From positions 310,001 to 374,000 of the forward strand of contig JAQTLL010000003.1 of the NCBI GenBank assembly GCA_028714915.1: DNA of 64,000 nt. Reading direction: 5' to 3'. A program made the translations under genes and the position numbers. Shown in pieces: positions 1-7,944 of the stretch. The stretch is from Sulfuricurvum sp. (GTDB lineage: Bacteria > Campylobacterota > Campylobacteria > Campylobacterales > Sulfurimonadaceae). Positions within the stretch are counted from its first letter, which is position 1. Each line of letters starts with the position of its first letter. Below the pieces are notes generated by a model, which was not told the origin of the DNA, searched no databases, and worked only from the letters and a program-made list of their open reading frames with translations.

Positions 1-995
1 AAACTAAAATCAAAAAAATTGACGGTGTCACCGATGTCGGAATTTTCAAAGAGACCGGACAGCCGAGTTTGATTGTTGAAGTGGATCGTGAAAAAGCGGC
101 GCTTTATGGTGTTAATGTTGTTGATTTGATGGATATTGTCTCTTCATCACTGGATGGTCGCGCTATTACAAAAATCATTGAACAGGACAAACGTTTCAAC
201 CTGGTCGTACGCTTTCCTGATACTTACCGCAAGAGTATTGAAAATATCAAAGAAATCCCTATTGTTTTAGATGACGGAGGGATAATTCCTCTCTCCAAAA
301 TTACTAAGATTTATTATGATACGGGAGCTTCCTTCGTCTATCGTGAAAATTTCAAACGCTTTATTCCGATTAAATTTTCAGTTGCTTCCAATGATTTGGC
401 CGGAACGGTAGCTAAAGTACAAGATGCGATCAATACGGTAAAAATGCCCGATGGGTATCTGACTAATTTATCAGGCCGTTTTGAGCAAATGAAAAGTGCG
501 TTTGGACGACTCAAAATTATGACCCCATCAGCAATATTTTTGATCACATTGGTACTGTTTATCTATTTTGGATCAATTAAAAATACGATTATCATTCTAA
601 CTGCAGCTCTTTTTGCTGTCTTTGGCGGGCTCTCGTTCTTACTCCTATTGGGTCAGTCTCTCAGCGTGTCGGCATCAGTAGGGTTTATCTCGATTTTAGG
701 GGTTAGCATACTCAATGCCTCTATCTTTGTCATTCACTATATGCAGCTGCATCAACACGGCATGGATACAGAAGAAGCTATCAGACAAACAGCTTCGGAT
801 AAATTCAGAGCTATTCTCATGACAGGGCTAACAGCATCAATCGGTTTATTGCCGGCCATGCTCTCTACCGGTGTCGGCTCTCAAGTACAAAAGCCTCTCG
901 CCATCGTCGTTGTAGGAGGAATGCTCATAGGAACATTTATCCTGCTGATGCTGATGCCTCCATTATTACGCTTTGTTAAACTAAAAAGATATTAA
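1..995 (+). CDS. Heavy-metal efflux RND permease (CzcA/CusA type), 3' part
   Basis: The reading frame is already open at base 3, so the gene begins before the window. The internal TTG at 69 is not its start. About 330 C-terminal residues are visible of a family that is usually over 1,000. The pattern GQPSLIVEVDREKAALYGVN, then a periplasmic stretch ending in RENFKRFIPIKFSVA, then five hydrophobic segments, fits the C-terminal half of heavy-metal RND pumps such as CzcA and CusA. These inner-membrane proton antiporters export divalent or monovalent metals with a periplasmic adaptor and an outer-membrane channel. The metal cannot be told from this part. It converges on purH. Confidence 0.85.
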   Translation, partial: TKIKKIDGVTDVGIFKETGQPSLIVEVDREKAALYGVNVVDLMDIVSSSLDGRAITKIIEQDKRFNLVVRFPDTYRKSIENIKEIPIVLDDGGIIPLSKITKIYYDTGASFVYRENFKRFIPIKFSVASNDLAGTVAKVQDAINTVKMPDGYLTNLSGRFEQMKSAFGRLKIMTPSAIFLITLVLFIYFGSIKNTIIILTAALFAVFGGLSFLLLLGQSLSVSASVGFISILGVSILNASIFVIHYMQLHQHGMDTEEAIRQTASDKFRAILMTGLTASIGLLPAMLSTGVGSQVQKPLAIVVVGGMLIGTFILLMLMPPLLRFVKLKRY

Positions 996-1006
996 AGAAA
1001 AGAGGG

Positions 1007-1025
1007 TTTCCCACACTGCGGGAAA
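1007..1025 (+). terminator. Hairpin after the RND gene
   Basis: Stem TTTCCC/GGGAAA with a 7-nt loop, 12 nt after the RND stop codon. There is no strong T-tract, so terminator function is only likely. Confidence 0.35.
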
Positions 1026-1047
1026 TAAAACGAAGGTTAAAAAGTTC

Positions 1048-1063
1048 TGCCTCAAAAGAGGCA
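1048..1063 (-). terminator. Terminator of purH
   Basis: Stem TGCCTC/GAGGCA with a 4-nt loop, 18 nt past the purH stop. Read on the minus strand it is followed by GAACTTTTTAA, a T-tract typical of Rho-independent termination. It could also act weakly on the plus strand. Confidence 0.55.
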
Positions 1064-1081
1064 AGATTTAAATAATAGTTC

Positions 1082-2617
1082 CTAATGCAAAAAGTGGCGA
1101 GTTCCGGTGAAGTATAACGACATACCGTGTTCATCTGCCGCCGCAATGACTTCCTCGTCACGTACTGAACCGCCCGGCTGAATAACCGTTTTAACTCCCG
1201 CTCCTGCCGCTGCATCGATCGAATCACGAAACGGAAAGAATGCTTCAGATGCCAATGCCGAACCGCTCACATCCAGACCCATCTCTTCTGCTTTACGCAA
1301 TGCACAACGTGCCGCATCAACGCGTGACGTCATCCCCATACCGACTGCTACCATAGCTGAGTCTTTCACGTACACGACACAGTTTGATTTGGTCAATGAT
1401 GCCACTTTATAAGCAATTTCAGCATCTTTTAGCTCACTTGCACTCGCCGTGTGCTTCGTCACTAATTTAGCATTTTTAACCTCATCATCACCTACTCGAT
1501 CTGCGTCTTGAAACACAAATCCACCATCAATATGCTTAAAATCAATAATATCGCGACTTAGCACGATACGATCACTTCCATACTCAAAAAGCTTGAGACG
1601 CTTTTTGGATTCAAATACGGCAAGAGCTTCCTCATCAATGCGCCCTGCAATAATAACCTCTAAAAACATCTCATTCATCTTCATGGCCAGATCTTTGGTC
1701 ACAACACCATTCACGGCAACCACACCGCCGAATGCTGAAATCGGATCACATTTAAGAGCTTCTGTATACGCATCCATCAAGTTGTCACGAATCGCAAATC
1801 CACACGGATTGCCATGTTTGGCAATACAAATCGCACTTTCATCTCCAAATGCTGCTGCAATTTTTACCGCACCGCTAATGTCGGTAAGATTGTTAAAGCT
1901 GGCTTCTCCTTTGAGGGTTTTAAAGTTTTTACTAAAGAAGGTGTCAAACTCATACAATCCCCCTTTTTGATGAGGGTTTTCACCGTAACGGGTATTCATT
2001 ACTTTGTTTCCAACAATAAACTGCTTCTCACCCATGCCGTCATTAAAACGTTTGTTCATGTAGTTGGCAATCATGCTGTCGTATGCCGCGGTATGCTCAT
2101 ACGCTTTGATCATCAAATCACGACGAAACTCAAGGGTATTCAGATCATTTCCAATCGCATTAATAATGGCAAAATAATCATCCGGATCCGTGACAATCAA
2201 AACATCGTTAAAATTTTTCGCAGCAGAGCGTACCATTGCAGGTCCACCGATATCAATATTTTCGATAATCTCATCAAAATCATCGGTACGCTCAATCGTC
2301 GCTTTAAAGGGATAAAGATTCACACAGACAAGATCAATTTCAACAATGCCGTACTCCATCGCCGTATTAACATGGGAGTCCAAATCACGACGAAACAAGA
2401 TACCGCCATGAATATATGGATTAAGCGTTTTTACCCGACCGTCAAACATCTCAGGAAATCCTGTCACATCATCAATCTCGATAGCATCTACCCCTGCATC
2501 ACGCAACATTTTGTATGTTCCGCCCGTAGAGACGATTTCATAGTCCAAACCGATAAGAGATTTGGCGAATTCTACGATATAACTTTTATCACTGACACTG
2601 AGTAATGCACGCTTCAT
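1082..2617 (-). CDS. purH: Bifunctional AICAR formyltransferase / IMP cyclohydrolase
   Basis: 511 residues. It catalyses the last two steps of IMP synthesis in the cytoplasm: formylation of AICAR with 10-formyl-THF, then cyclisation. The N-terminal ~190 residues form the MGS-like cyclohydrolase domain (LLSVSDKS..., [15 protein letters not shown]). The rest is the transformylase, with the KHGNPCG motif that carries the catalytic Lys-His pair. The start is the ATG at 2617, preceded by AAAGGAAC; a GTG-like extension to 2647 has no ribosome site. The length is normal. The gene stands alone, converging on the RND gene and ending in a hairpin. Confidence 0.97.
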   Translation of the reverse strand: MKRALLSVSDKSYIVEFAKSLIGLDYEIVSTGGTYKMLRDAGVDAIEIDDVTGFPEMFDGRVKTLNPYIHGGILFRRDLDSHVNTAMEYGIVEIDLVCVNLYPFKATIERTDDFDEIIENIDIGGPAMVRSAAKNFNDVLIVTDPDDYFAIINAIGNDLNTLEFRRDLMIKAYEHTAAYDSMIANYMNKRFNDGMGEKQFIVGNKVMNTRYGENPHQKGGLYEFDTFFSKNFKTLKGEASFNNLTDISGAVKIAAAFGDESAICIAKHGNPCGFAIRDNLMDAYTEALKCDPISAFGGVVAVNGVVTKDLAMKMNEMFLEVIIAGRIDEEALAVFESKKRLKLFEYGSDRIVLSRDIIDFKHIDGGFVFQDADRVGDDEVKNAKLVTKHTASASELKDAEIAYKVASLTKSNCVVYVKDSAMVAVGMGMTSRVDAARCALRKAEEMGLDVSGSALASEAFFPFRDSIDAAAGAGVKTVIQPGGSVRDEEVIAAADEHGMSLYFTGTRHFLH

Positions 2618-2707
2618 GCAGTTCCTTTGATTGGGTTGTGTACCCATGAATTAATGGCGGAATTGTAGCAAAGGGTGGTTTAGGGGAAGGTAAAATTGCT
2701 TATTTTT

Positions 2708-2812
2708 TTAAGAGCATTCGGTGTAAAAATCATTTTTATCTAAAAGCTCGGCTTCTTCTAAATCTTTAAGTGCACAGGATAACCACTCTATAGCTGCCGA
2801 TGAATTACCCAT
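2708..2812 (-). pseudogene. Truncated HEPN-domain protein (partner of MNT gene)
   Basis: A 34-residue frame starting MGNSSAAIEWLSCALKDLEE, with an ATG inside the last codons of the upstream MNT gene (8-nt overlap). The pattern A-x-x-WL-x-x-A-x-x-DL-x-x-A-x-x-L, then Y-x-x-C, is the first helix region of HEPN proteins, which normally run about 110-140 residues. A TAA ends it right after the first conserved Cys, and no HEPN sequence follows in any frame before purH. It therefore looks like a stump of a two-gene MNT-HEPN unit. The HEPN assignment rests on a short stretch. Confidence 0.6.
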
Positions 2813-3110
2813 ACATCACCTTGGCATTATAGTATAAATCATTGAACGCAGAATCGTTGGTTTTGAGCTTATCTGATAATGAGGTAGGGGTCACGTAGAT
2901 AATATCCAAAGGGATACGAATATTTTGACGGTACAGTTCGCGACGTACTTGTACATCCTCATTATCAAAATGATCCGTTACGACTAAAAAGTCCAAATCA
3001 CTCTCACTCTTCATCGTTCCATTTGCGCCACTACCGAATAAAAGAAGCTTTTGAGGTTGTGCAATGCGAATAATAGTATCACCGATTTGTACTATATCTT
3101 TTTCACTCAT
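2805..3110 (-). CDS. MNT-type minimal nucleotidyltransferase (antitoxin-like)
   Basis: 101 residues of the pol-beta nucleotidyltransferase fold. The signature GSGANGTMKSESDLDFLVV (GS-x10-D-x-D) and a third acidic site in PLDIIYV are present, so the active site looks intact. In known MNT-HEPN pairs such a protein AMPylates and silences a HEPN RNase toxin. Here the HEPN gene overlaps its 3' end but is truncated. I chose the ATG at 3110, 6 nt after GAGGGG; the ATG at 3116 lies directly on that site. The substrate is unknown, and without its partner the gene may be a relic. Confidence 0.8.
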   Translation of the reverse strand: MSEKDIVQIGDTIIRIAQPQKLLLFGSGANGTMKSESDLDFLVVTDHFDNEDVQVRRELYRQNIRIPLDIIYVTPTSLSDKLKTNDSAFNDLYYNAKVMYG

Positions 3111-3204
3111 TTGCATCCCCTCTCGTTGTCATTTTGAAAAATTATAGCACAAACATCATTGCACTACTTATGCGTGGAGAAAAATAAGCAGGATTAAAAT
3201 TCGA

Positions 3205-3210
3205 TACAAT
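3205..3210 (+). promoter_or_regulatory. -10 element immediately before the glycosylase gene
   Basis: TACAAT lies 5 nt before the ATG at 3216, and there is no Shine-Dalgarno sequence. This geometry predicts transcription starting at or next to the start codon (leaderless mRNA). Confidence 0.45.
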
Positions 3211-3215
3211 TCCTT

Positions 3216-3704
3216 ATGCAAAATTATTTCCACTCCTTCCCCCCGATCATCGATAAGCATACTCGTATACTATTTTTAGGAAGTTTCCCCAGCATCACAT
3301 CGTTCGAGCACTCCTTTTATTATGCACATCCACGTAATGCGTTTTGGTCGATTATGGAGAAAATATTTGGGGTGACCTTTCAAGACAATGAAGATAAAAA
3401 GTGTTTTTGCATCGAAAAAGGGATCGGAGTATGGGATGTCATCGGTTCGTGTGAGAGGAGTAATTCGAGCGATAGCAATCTAAAAAATATCGTACCAAAT
3501 GATTTTAAAAAACTGCTGACAGAGTATCCAAATATACGTGTTGTCGCTTTTACGGGGAAAAAAGCTTTTGATCTGTTTATAAAGTATTACAAGGATTTGA
3601 GTATCGAGAAGGTGCTTCTCCCCTCCACTTCACCTGCCCATGCGGCAATGCAGTTTAAAGAGAAAAAAGCCATCTATGAAAGTTTCTTAGAACGCTATAT
3701 TTAA
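3216..3704 (+). CDS. DNA-deoxyinosine (hypoxanthine) glycosylase, UDG superfamily
   Basis: 162 residues. The start carries ILFLGSFPSITSFE followed by FYYAHPRNAFW, the signature of the family-6 uracil-DNA glycosylase-like enzymes (hypoxanthine-DNA glycosylase). The C-terminal motif LPSTSPAHA is the second substrate loop. Family members remove hypoxanthine formed by adenine deamination and start base-excision repair. The Asn in HPRN corresponds to the catalytic-site region of the family. The gene is monocistronic and divergent from the MNT gene. The family call is firm; the substrate follows the family. Confidence 0.85.
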   Translation: MQNYFHSFPPIIDKHTRILFLGSFPSITSFEHSFYYAHPRNAFWSIMEKIFGVTFQDNEDKKCFCIEKGIGVWDVIGSCERSNSSDSNLKNIVPNDFKKLLTEYPNIRVVAFTGKKAFDLFIKYYKDLSIEKVLLPSTSPAHAAMQFKEKKAIYESFLERYI

Positions 3705-3710
3705 TATTAT

Positions 3711-3786
3711 CGTCATCCTCGGGCTTGACCCGAGGATCCATCCCCATAAAAATCAAGCTGGATTCCCGCCTACACGGGAATGACGG
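3711..3786. repeat. Double-hairpin palindromic repeat, family A copy 1
   Basis: Left arm CGTCATCCTCGGG...CCCGAGGATCCA and right arm TGGATTCCCG...CGGGAATGACGG. Each arm is a hairpin, and the two arms are inverted copies of each other (CGTCATyC...GGATCCA against its reverse complement). A second copy lies at 27698-27774. Both sit between convergent genes, so bidirectional termination is possible. Such elements are dispersed in many bacterial genomes. Confidence 0.75.
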
Positions 3787-3800
3787 AAAAGTATAAGTAT

Positions 3801-4610
3801 TTAACTGTTTAAAGCCTGCTCAAAAATCACTTTTGCCGTTTTCCAGCGGTCTACTTTTGCGTTCATCATCACGATTAGACAATCGTGCCCGTCTTTTTTG
3901 GCACGAGCAATCAAACAGGCTCCGGCTTTGTTTGTAAATCCGGTTTTGACTCCCACAGCGTACTGGTATCGGTTTAAAAGACGATTATGCGTATACGCGG
4001 TAAAAAGTTTTAATTTACCTTTGTTAAGTGCGTAATACGAATGATTATTGAGATTACTGATCGTATTGAAGGTTGGATTCTTGATAGCGTATTCGGTCAT
4101 TTTTAGTAAATCATTGGGTGAAGAGTAATGATCATCTCCATCGTATCCGCAAGGGTTACTAAAGTGAGTATGGTTCATCCCGATTTGTCGAGATTTGGCA
4201 TTCATCATCTCAATAAAATGCTCTTCATCCCCGCCTACTGTGATCGCAATCGCTTTTGCTGCATCGTTGTCCGATTTAATCATTGCTGCCTTAACCAAAT
4301 CAGACATCAAAACAATGTCTCCACGCTTATAACCTGCTATTGTAGGCTCAACTTTGGTCATCTCTCTCGTAATCGTTACGGTATGGTTCATCTTACCGCT
4401 TTGTATCGCCAAGAGTGCTGTCATCACTTTGGTTAGACTCGCAGGGCTTACTCGCTTTTCACCGTCTTTGGAATACAAAATGTGTCTTGTTTTTAAATCT
4501 TTGACGACCAGCGCTCCCACTTTGAGCTGATCTAGCTCATGCTTATCGATACTGGCATAGAGAGAAATACTCAAAGTTAAACACAGTGCAGAAATTTTTT
4601 TAATCATCAT
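3801..4610 (-). CDS. D-alanyl-D-alanine carboxypeptidase (S11 family, PBP5/6-like)
   Basis: 269 residues with an N-terminal signal peptide (MMIKKISALCLTLSISLYAS). All three active-site motifs are present: S58-x-x-K61 (SLTK), S113-D114-N115 and K222-T223-G224. Such periplasmic serine peptidases trim the terminal D-Ala of peptidoglycan stem peptides. The protein is short for the family (PBP5 is about 400 residues), lacking the C-terminal beta domain and membrane anchor, so it may be soluble or act as an endopeptidase like PBP7. The start is the first of two tandem ATGs; the TTG before it is unlikely. It follows the ABC permease gene by 54 nt. Confidence 0.9.
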   Translation of the reverse strand: MMIKKISALCLTLSISLYASIDKHELDQLKVGALVVKDLKTRHILYSKDGEKRVSPASLTKVMTALLAIQSGKMNHTVTITREMTKVEPTIAGYKRGDIVLMSDLVKAAMIKSDNDAAKAIAITVGGDEEHFIEMMNAKSRQIGMNHTHFSNPCGYDGDDHYSSPNDLLKMTEYAIKNPTFNTISNLNNHSYYALNKGKLKLFTAYTHNRLLNRYQYAVGVKTGFTNKAGACLIARAKKDGHDCLIVMMNAKVDRWKTAKVIFEQALNS

Positions 4611-4664
4611 CAACCCAAAATATTCATTTAGTATCCATTAGAAGCAATCTACGTGCCAACCCCT

Positions 4665-5414
4665 CTACTCCTGACGTTTTTCAAGCCATAAAACACACAT
4701 AAGCGTTAGGAGTGTTCCCACGAAAACGATACTGTAGCCTGTCGGCCAATCATAATGATACGAAAGAGCCAAGGCCAAAGCCACAAATACCCATCCATAT
4801 ATCCATCCAAAAAGAAGGGGTTTCATACGCATCTGAAGCAACGCTACCAATGCAGGGGCGATAAGGAGAGTAAACACGACCAATACCCCAGCCAAAGGAA
4901 CGGATACGGTCACCATAACCGATAAAAGAGAGAAAAAGAACAGTTCCTTCACGAAGCCATTCAGTTTCGGATAAATCGTAGTGTAAAGCAGAGCAATCAC
5001 GGCAAAAATACCCGCTGCGGTAAAAATTTCACTGTTGGTGACAAATAAAATATCGTTCGCCATCAGCCGTTTAAAAAGCTCGTCCCCTTCAGCTCCACTG
5101 CTTAACACAATCATCACCGACGAGGCACCTAAAGCGTATAACAAACCGATAAATGCCTCGATATGACGACTGTTACGATTGGCATACGCGATGAGCAACG
5201 CCCCTGCAAAGGCAAATCCAAGACTCAAAGGGAGCTGGTATTGCCCTGCAAAAAATACGGTACTCGCCGCAATCCCCACCGCCGCAATCTGACCCACGGC
5301 CAAATCGGTGAAAATCACACCGCGACGGATAATTTCCAGACCGAATATCGTATGAATACCGACAAGAACAAACGCCAATATCAATACCGGCCACAAAATC
5401 TCTATTGCTTGCAT
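4665..5414 (-). CDS. Zinc/manganese-type ABC transporter permease (ZnuB-like)
   Basis: 249 residues with about eight hydrophobic segments, of the ABC-3 permease family. The pattern RRGVIFTDLAVGQIAAVGIA matches the coupling region of ZnuB/MntB permeases. It would form the inner-membrane channel for metal delivered by the adjacent binding protein, whose gene overlaps it by 13 nt. No ATP-binding subunit is encoded nearby, so an ATPase gene must lie elsewhere if the transporter is functional. Zinc is the likelier cargo, from the His-rich neighbours, but manganese or iron cannot be excluded. Confidence 0.85.
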   Translation of the reverse strand: MQAIEILWPVLILAFVLVGIHTIFGLEIIRRGVIFTDLAVGQIAAVGIAASTVFFAGQYQLPLSLGFAFAGALLIAYANRNSRHIEAFIGLLYALGASSVMIVLSSGAEGDELFKRLMANDILFVTNSEIFTAAGIFAVIALLYTTIYPKLNGFVKELFFFSLLSVMVTVSVPLAGVLVVFTLLIAPALVALLQMRMKPLLFGWIYGWVFVALALALSYHYDWPTGYSIVFVGTLLTLMCVLWLEKRQE

Positions 5415-6277
5415 GTTTGCTCGCTCAGAGAATCAAAGAGTTTTTCCAGTGTGTCGTTTTCTCCCCCAACATCATGGGCCAAAACTACGGCGCGAGCACC
5501 CGATTTGCTCGCAATAAACTGAGCCGTTTTGGGTTCATGATAATCATCTTGGATAATGGTCGGGATTTTATCGGTTCGTATTTGATTAATCAGTTCAAGC
5601 GTATGTTTAGAACTGGGAGTGATTCCCGGTAACGGCTCAATCGTACCTGCGGTATGGATACCGTAACGATTGAGAAAATAGCTATACAATTCGTGATATT
5701 GAATCACTTGGGTGTTACGACACGGCAACATGGTTTTGTCCCATTGCGCTAATTTGATACTCCACTGCTTGGCAAACACATCATAATTGGTATGATAAAC
5801 ATTTTTATTAGCAGGGTCCATCAACGAAAGTTTAAGCATAATGATTTTTGCCAGTACCGGAATATTATAGGGATCAAGTGAATAGTGAGGATTCCCCTCG
5901 GCATGAACATCCCCCTGAGCACGGGAAAGCGATGTCGGCTTATCAATCATTTTAACATACGCCGATAAATCCAAATAACCTGCTGCACCTTGAATGATTT
6001 TAGGGTTATGCGCCTGATTTTGCAACGGAGGAATCCACCCGATTTCCAAGCCCCCTCCATTAACGATTAACAAATCGGCCTCTCGGAGCATCCCGATATA
6101 GGAGGGACGAGGAACGACAAAATGGGGATCGGATGAGCCTTGCGCAATCACGCTCACGTCTACTTTGTCATGGGCGATTGTTTTAACCAACTCACCTATG
6201 TACGGATAAGCAACAGCCACATGGACGGATGCCAACAAGGGAAGCGAACACAAAAGGGGAAGTAATAATTTTTTCAT
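5402..6277 (-). CDS. Periplasmic metal-binding protein of ABC transporter (ZnuA-like)
   Basis: 291 residues with signal peptide MKKLLLPLLCSLPLLASVHV. It is a cluster A-I solute-binding protein. Candidate metal ligands are His in SSDPHFV, His in GNPHYSLDP, His in YHELYSYF and a late acidic residue in IIQDDYHEP, matching the three His plus Asp/Glu of this family. The His-rich loop typical of ZnuA is only weakly developed (QGDVHAEGNPH). The start ATG is preceded by AAGGAAAAAAA. It is co-transcribed with the porin upstream (9-nt gap) and the permease downstream. Confidence 0.88.
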   Translation of the reverse strand: MKKLLLPLLCSLPLLASVHVAVAYPYIGELVKTIAHDKVDVSVIAQGSSDPHFVVPRPSYIGMLREADLLIVNGGGLEIGWIPPLQNQAHNPKIIQGAAGYLDLSAYVKMIDKPTSLSRAQGDVHAEGNPHYSLDPYNIPVLAKIIMLKLSLMDPANKNVYHTNYDVFAKQWSIKLAQWDKTMLPCRNTQVIQYHELYSYFLNRYGIHTAGTIEPLPGITPSSKHTLELINQIRTDKIPTIIQDDYHEPKTAQFIASKSGARAVVLAHDVGGENDTLEKLFDSLSEQTCKQ

Positions 6278-6286
6278 TTTTTTTCC

Positions 6287-7567
6287 TTAAAAAGCGTGTG
6301 CGCCATGAGCGCCAAGTTCGAGGGTGTAGTTGAGCATCACTTCATGAATGGTTTTTGCCTGATCATCGATGTACTTCGAGTGGTCTTGATTGTATTGGAG
6401 GCGAAATCGTGAAAATTCAAAGGGTTTGTAGTCAACCTTTACGCTGGTACGATTTAGATGATGGGATATATTTTCCATATTTTTATATAAATCATCATAA
6501 CGAACTCCTGTTGCCCAATTCTCATCGATTTTATACATCAACTCGCTGTAATATCCTGCTTGTTTTTGAGTCATAGTTTCAACATCTTTATTGCGCTGTA
6601 TCCATTCATTTTGCCAAATCAGGGAACCGTACCCTTCAAGCGGATATTCGAGTGTCACATCAACTCCATAAAGACGGGTTTGTCCATAATCTGTAAAACT
6701 GTCCACAATCAAATTACCCAAACCATCGGTATTTTGTACTTCTGATTTTCCCTGCGCATAGCTCAATCCCGCCAAAACCGTCGCATTACCAACATCGACA
6801 CTGCTCTTTAGATAACCGACCGCTGTAGAAGCCGATTCTTTGGCACTGAATCCTTGCTTAGCATTACCGTTAAAAAGTTCAAATCCTGCCATCAAATACA
6901 TTGGGGTAGGAGCCGCCCATTGAAGTTGCGCCCCCTCTCCGCCAAGTCCATCAGGACCAAAAAATACGTTATTAACAAGTTCTTGGTCTTCAAAATTCCA
7001 TGCGTGATGATGCTTTTCATTGACACGGCCAAACGCACTTTTAAACTTCCCCGCTTTAACACGAAGCCCGTAATCAAGTGCGCGTGTCACAAAATATGCC
7101 TCCTCAACTTCCATTGTCCCATCCCCATGAATATGAAATATGGCACTCGCATCGAAATAAGGGTCTACTGTAGAGCTCATTGCCACTTCGCCGTAGTTGA
7201 GGTTAAATCCGTCTTTTGCGTTGTTTTGAATTTCCATCTTTCCAAATCCGGGAATCGAGGCATTTGCGTACTGGGTATTGGTTACGTTTCGAGACGTATA
7301 CCCCCCATTTAAAATCAAAGCTATATCAGGGAGCAATGACGTTACCGTCGTACCACCCTTTGTTGCCATTTTTTGAAGCATCTCTTCATCGCTGAGTGTC
7401 TCATTGGACGCTACAGCAGGAACTGCTTCAAGCGTCTGAATATGTTTTTGCATCTCACTAAGCTGTTGCTGTAGCTGCATCATTTGTTGTTTAAGCTGTT
7501 CTAGCTCTGTATCACTCGCAAAAAGCGCACTGGCGCATACGAGGGATAACACTGATTTTTTAACCAT
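6287..7567 (-). CDS. Outer-membrane porin-like beta-barrel, metal-uptake cluster
   Basis: 426 residues: a signal peptide ending ALFAS, then a Gln-rich coiled coil (about residues 20-50, LEQLKQQMMQLQQQLSEMQ) like the trimeric stalk of some porins, then alternating beta-strand patterns ending in a terminal Phe (AHGAHAF), the usual outer-membrane barrel signal. It contains His-rich stretches (EKHHHAWN, GAHGAHAF). Its place directly before znuA- and znuB-like genes suggests a metal-responsive outer-membrane channel; this is inferred from context. The ATG is preceded by CGGAGACACT. Confidence 0.7.
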   Translation of the reverse strand: MVKKSVLSLVCASALFASDTELEQLKQQMMQLQQQLSEMQKHIQTLEAVPAVASNETLSDEEMLQKMATKGGTTVTSLLPDIALILNGGYTSRNVTNTQYANASIPGFGKMEIQNNAKDGFNLNYGEVAMSSTVDPYFDASAIFHIHGDGTMEVEEAYFVTRALDYGLRVKAGKFKSAFGRVNEKHHHAWNFEDQELVNNVFFGPDGLGGEGAQLQWAAPTPMYLMAGFELFNGNAKQGFSAKESASTAVGYLKSSVDVGNATVLAGLSYAQGKSEVQNTDGLGNLIVDSFTDYGQTRLYGVDVTLEYPLEGYGSLIWQNEWIQRNKDVETMTQKQAGYYSELMYKIDENWATGVRYDDLYKNMENISHHLNRTSVKVDYKPFEFSRFRLQYNQDHSKYIDDQAKTIHEVMLNYTLELGAHGAHAF

Positions 7568-7613
7568 AGTGTCTCCGTTACTAATAATGATTTGATTGAA
7601 AAAAAATTAGTGT

Positions 7614-7880
7614 TTAAAGAGGGGGGGCACGTGCATTAAAAAAGAATTGGAAAGAGTTTTGAGTTGAGGAGACTGAAGATACAATTGCCCCAAAAGAGGG
7701 TAGAGGTTCAACAACAAACGATTCGATAATCGGCGCATCCGAACTACTGGCAATATCGTATGCAAAACATTTAACACAATCGGTATGTTCAGCTGCCGTG
7801 TTATGAATATGGGTATTGGCAAAACTCATCGATGCCAAAAAGCACAGTATCCAAAAAAATTGTAATCGTCCACGTTTCAT
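7614..7880 (-). CDS. Small exported His/Cys protein, metal-uptake cluster
   Basis: 88 residues from the ATG at 7880, giving a signal peptide MKRGRLQFFWILCFLASMSF. Upstream in-frame starts at 7889 (ATG) and 7898 (TTG) are possible but have poorer signal-peptide form. The mature N-terminus THIHNTAAEHTDCVKC offers H-x-H, EH and C-x-x-C ligands, so metal binding is plausible. The C-terminal half is low in recognisable features. I do not recognise a named family. It precedes the porin by 46 nt and probably shares its transcript, so a metal chaperone or sensing role is inferred. Confidence 0.55.
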   Translation of the reverse strand: MKRGRLQFFWILCFLASMSFANTHIHNTAAEHTDCVKCFAYDIASSSDAPIIESFVVEPLPSFGAIVSSVSSTQNSFQFFFNARAPPL

Positions 7881-7933
7881 ATCAGCCATTATAACCAAAG
7901 AGAGTGAATGTCACATTATCAATTTTGTTTGGT

Positions 7934-7939
7934 TATAAT
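7934..7939 (+). promoter_or_regulatory. -10 element of the Mla operon
   Basis: A perfect TATAAT 5 nt before the ATG at 7945 with no Shine-Dalgarno between, predicting a leaderless or near-leaderless message. The 7881-7944 gap is shared with the divergent His/Cys gene. Confidence 0.55.
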
Positions 7940-7944
7940 AACTT

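Noticed and set aside
1814..2605. 263-codon plus-strand open frame
   Set aside because: Entirely antisense to purH, whose protein is certain; the composition is that of a shadow frame and there is no ribosome site.
1082..2647. purH start at 2647
   Set aside because: No ribosome site there, while the internal ATG at 2617 has AAAGGAAC and begins the family sequence.
3711..3786. CRISPR-like appearance of the paired hairpins
   Set aside because: Only two inverted arms and no regular direct repeats or spacers; no cas genes in the window.
7568..7613. Possible Fur/Zur operator upstream of the porin
   Set aside because: An AT-rich stretch (AATCATTATTAG) is visible but it does not form a convincing palindrome, so no operator is claimed.
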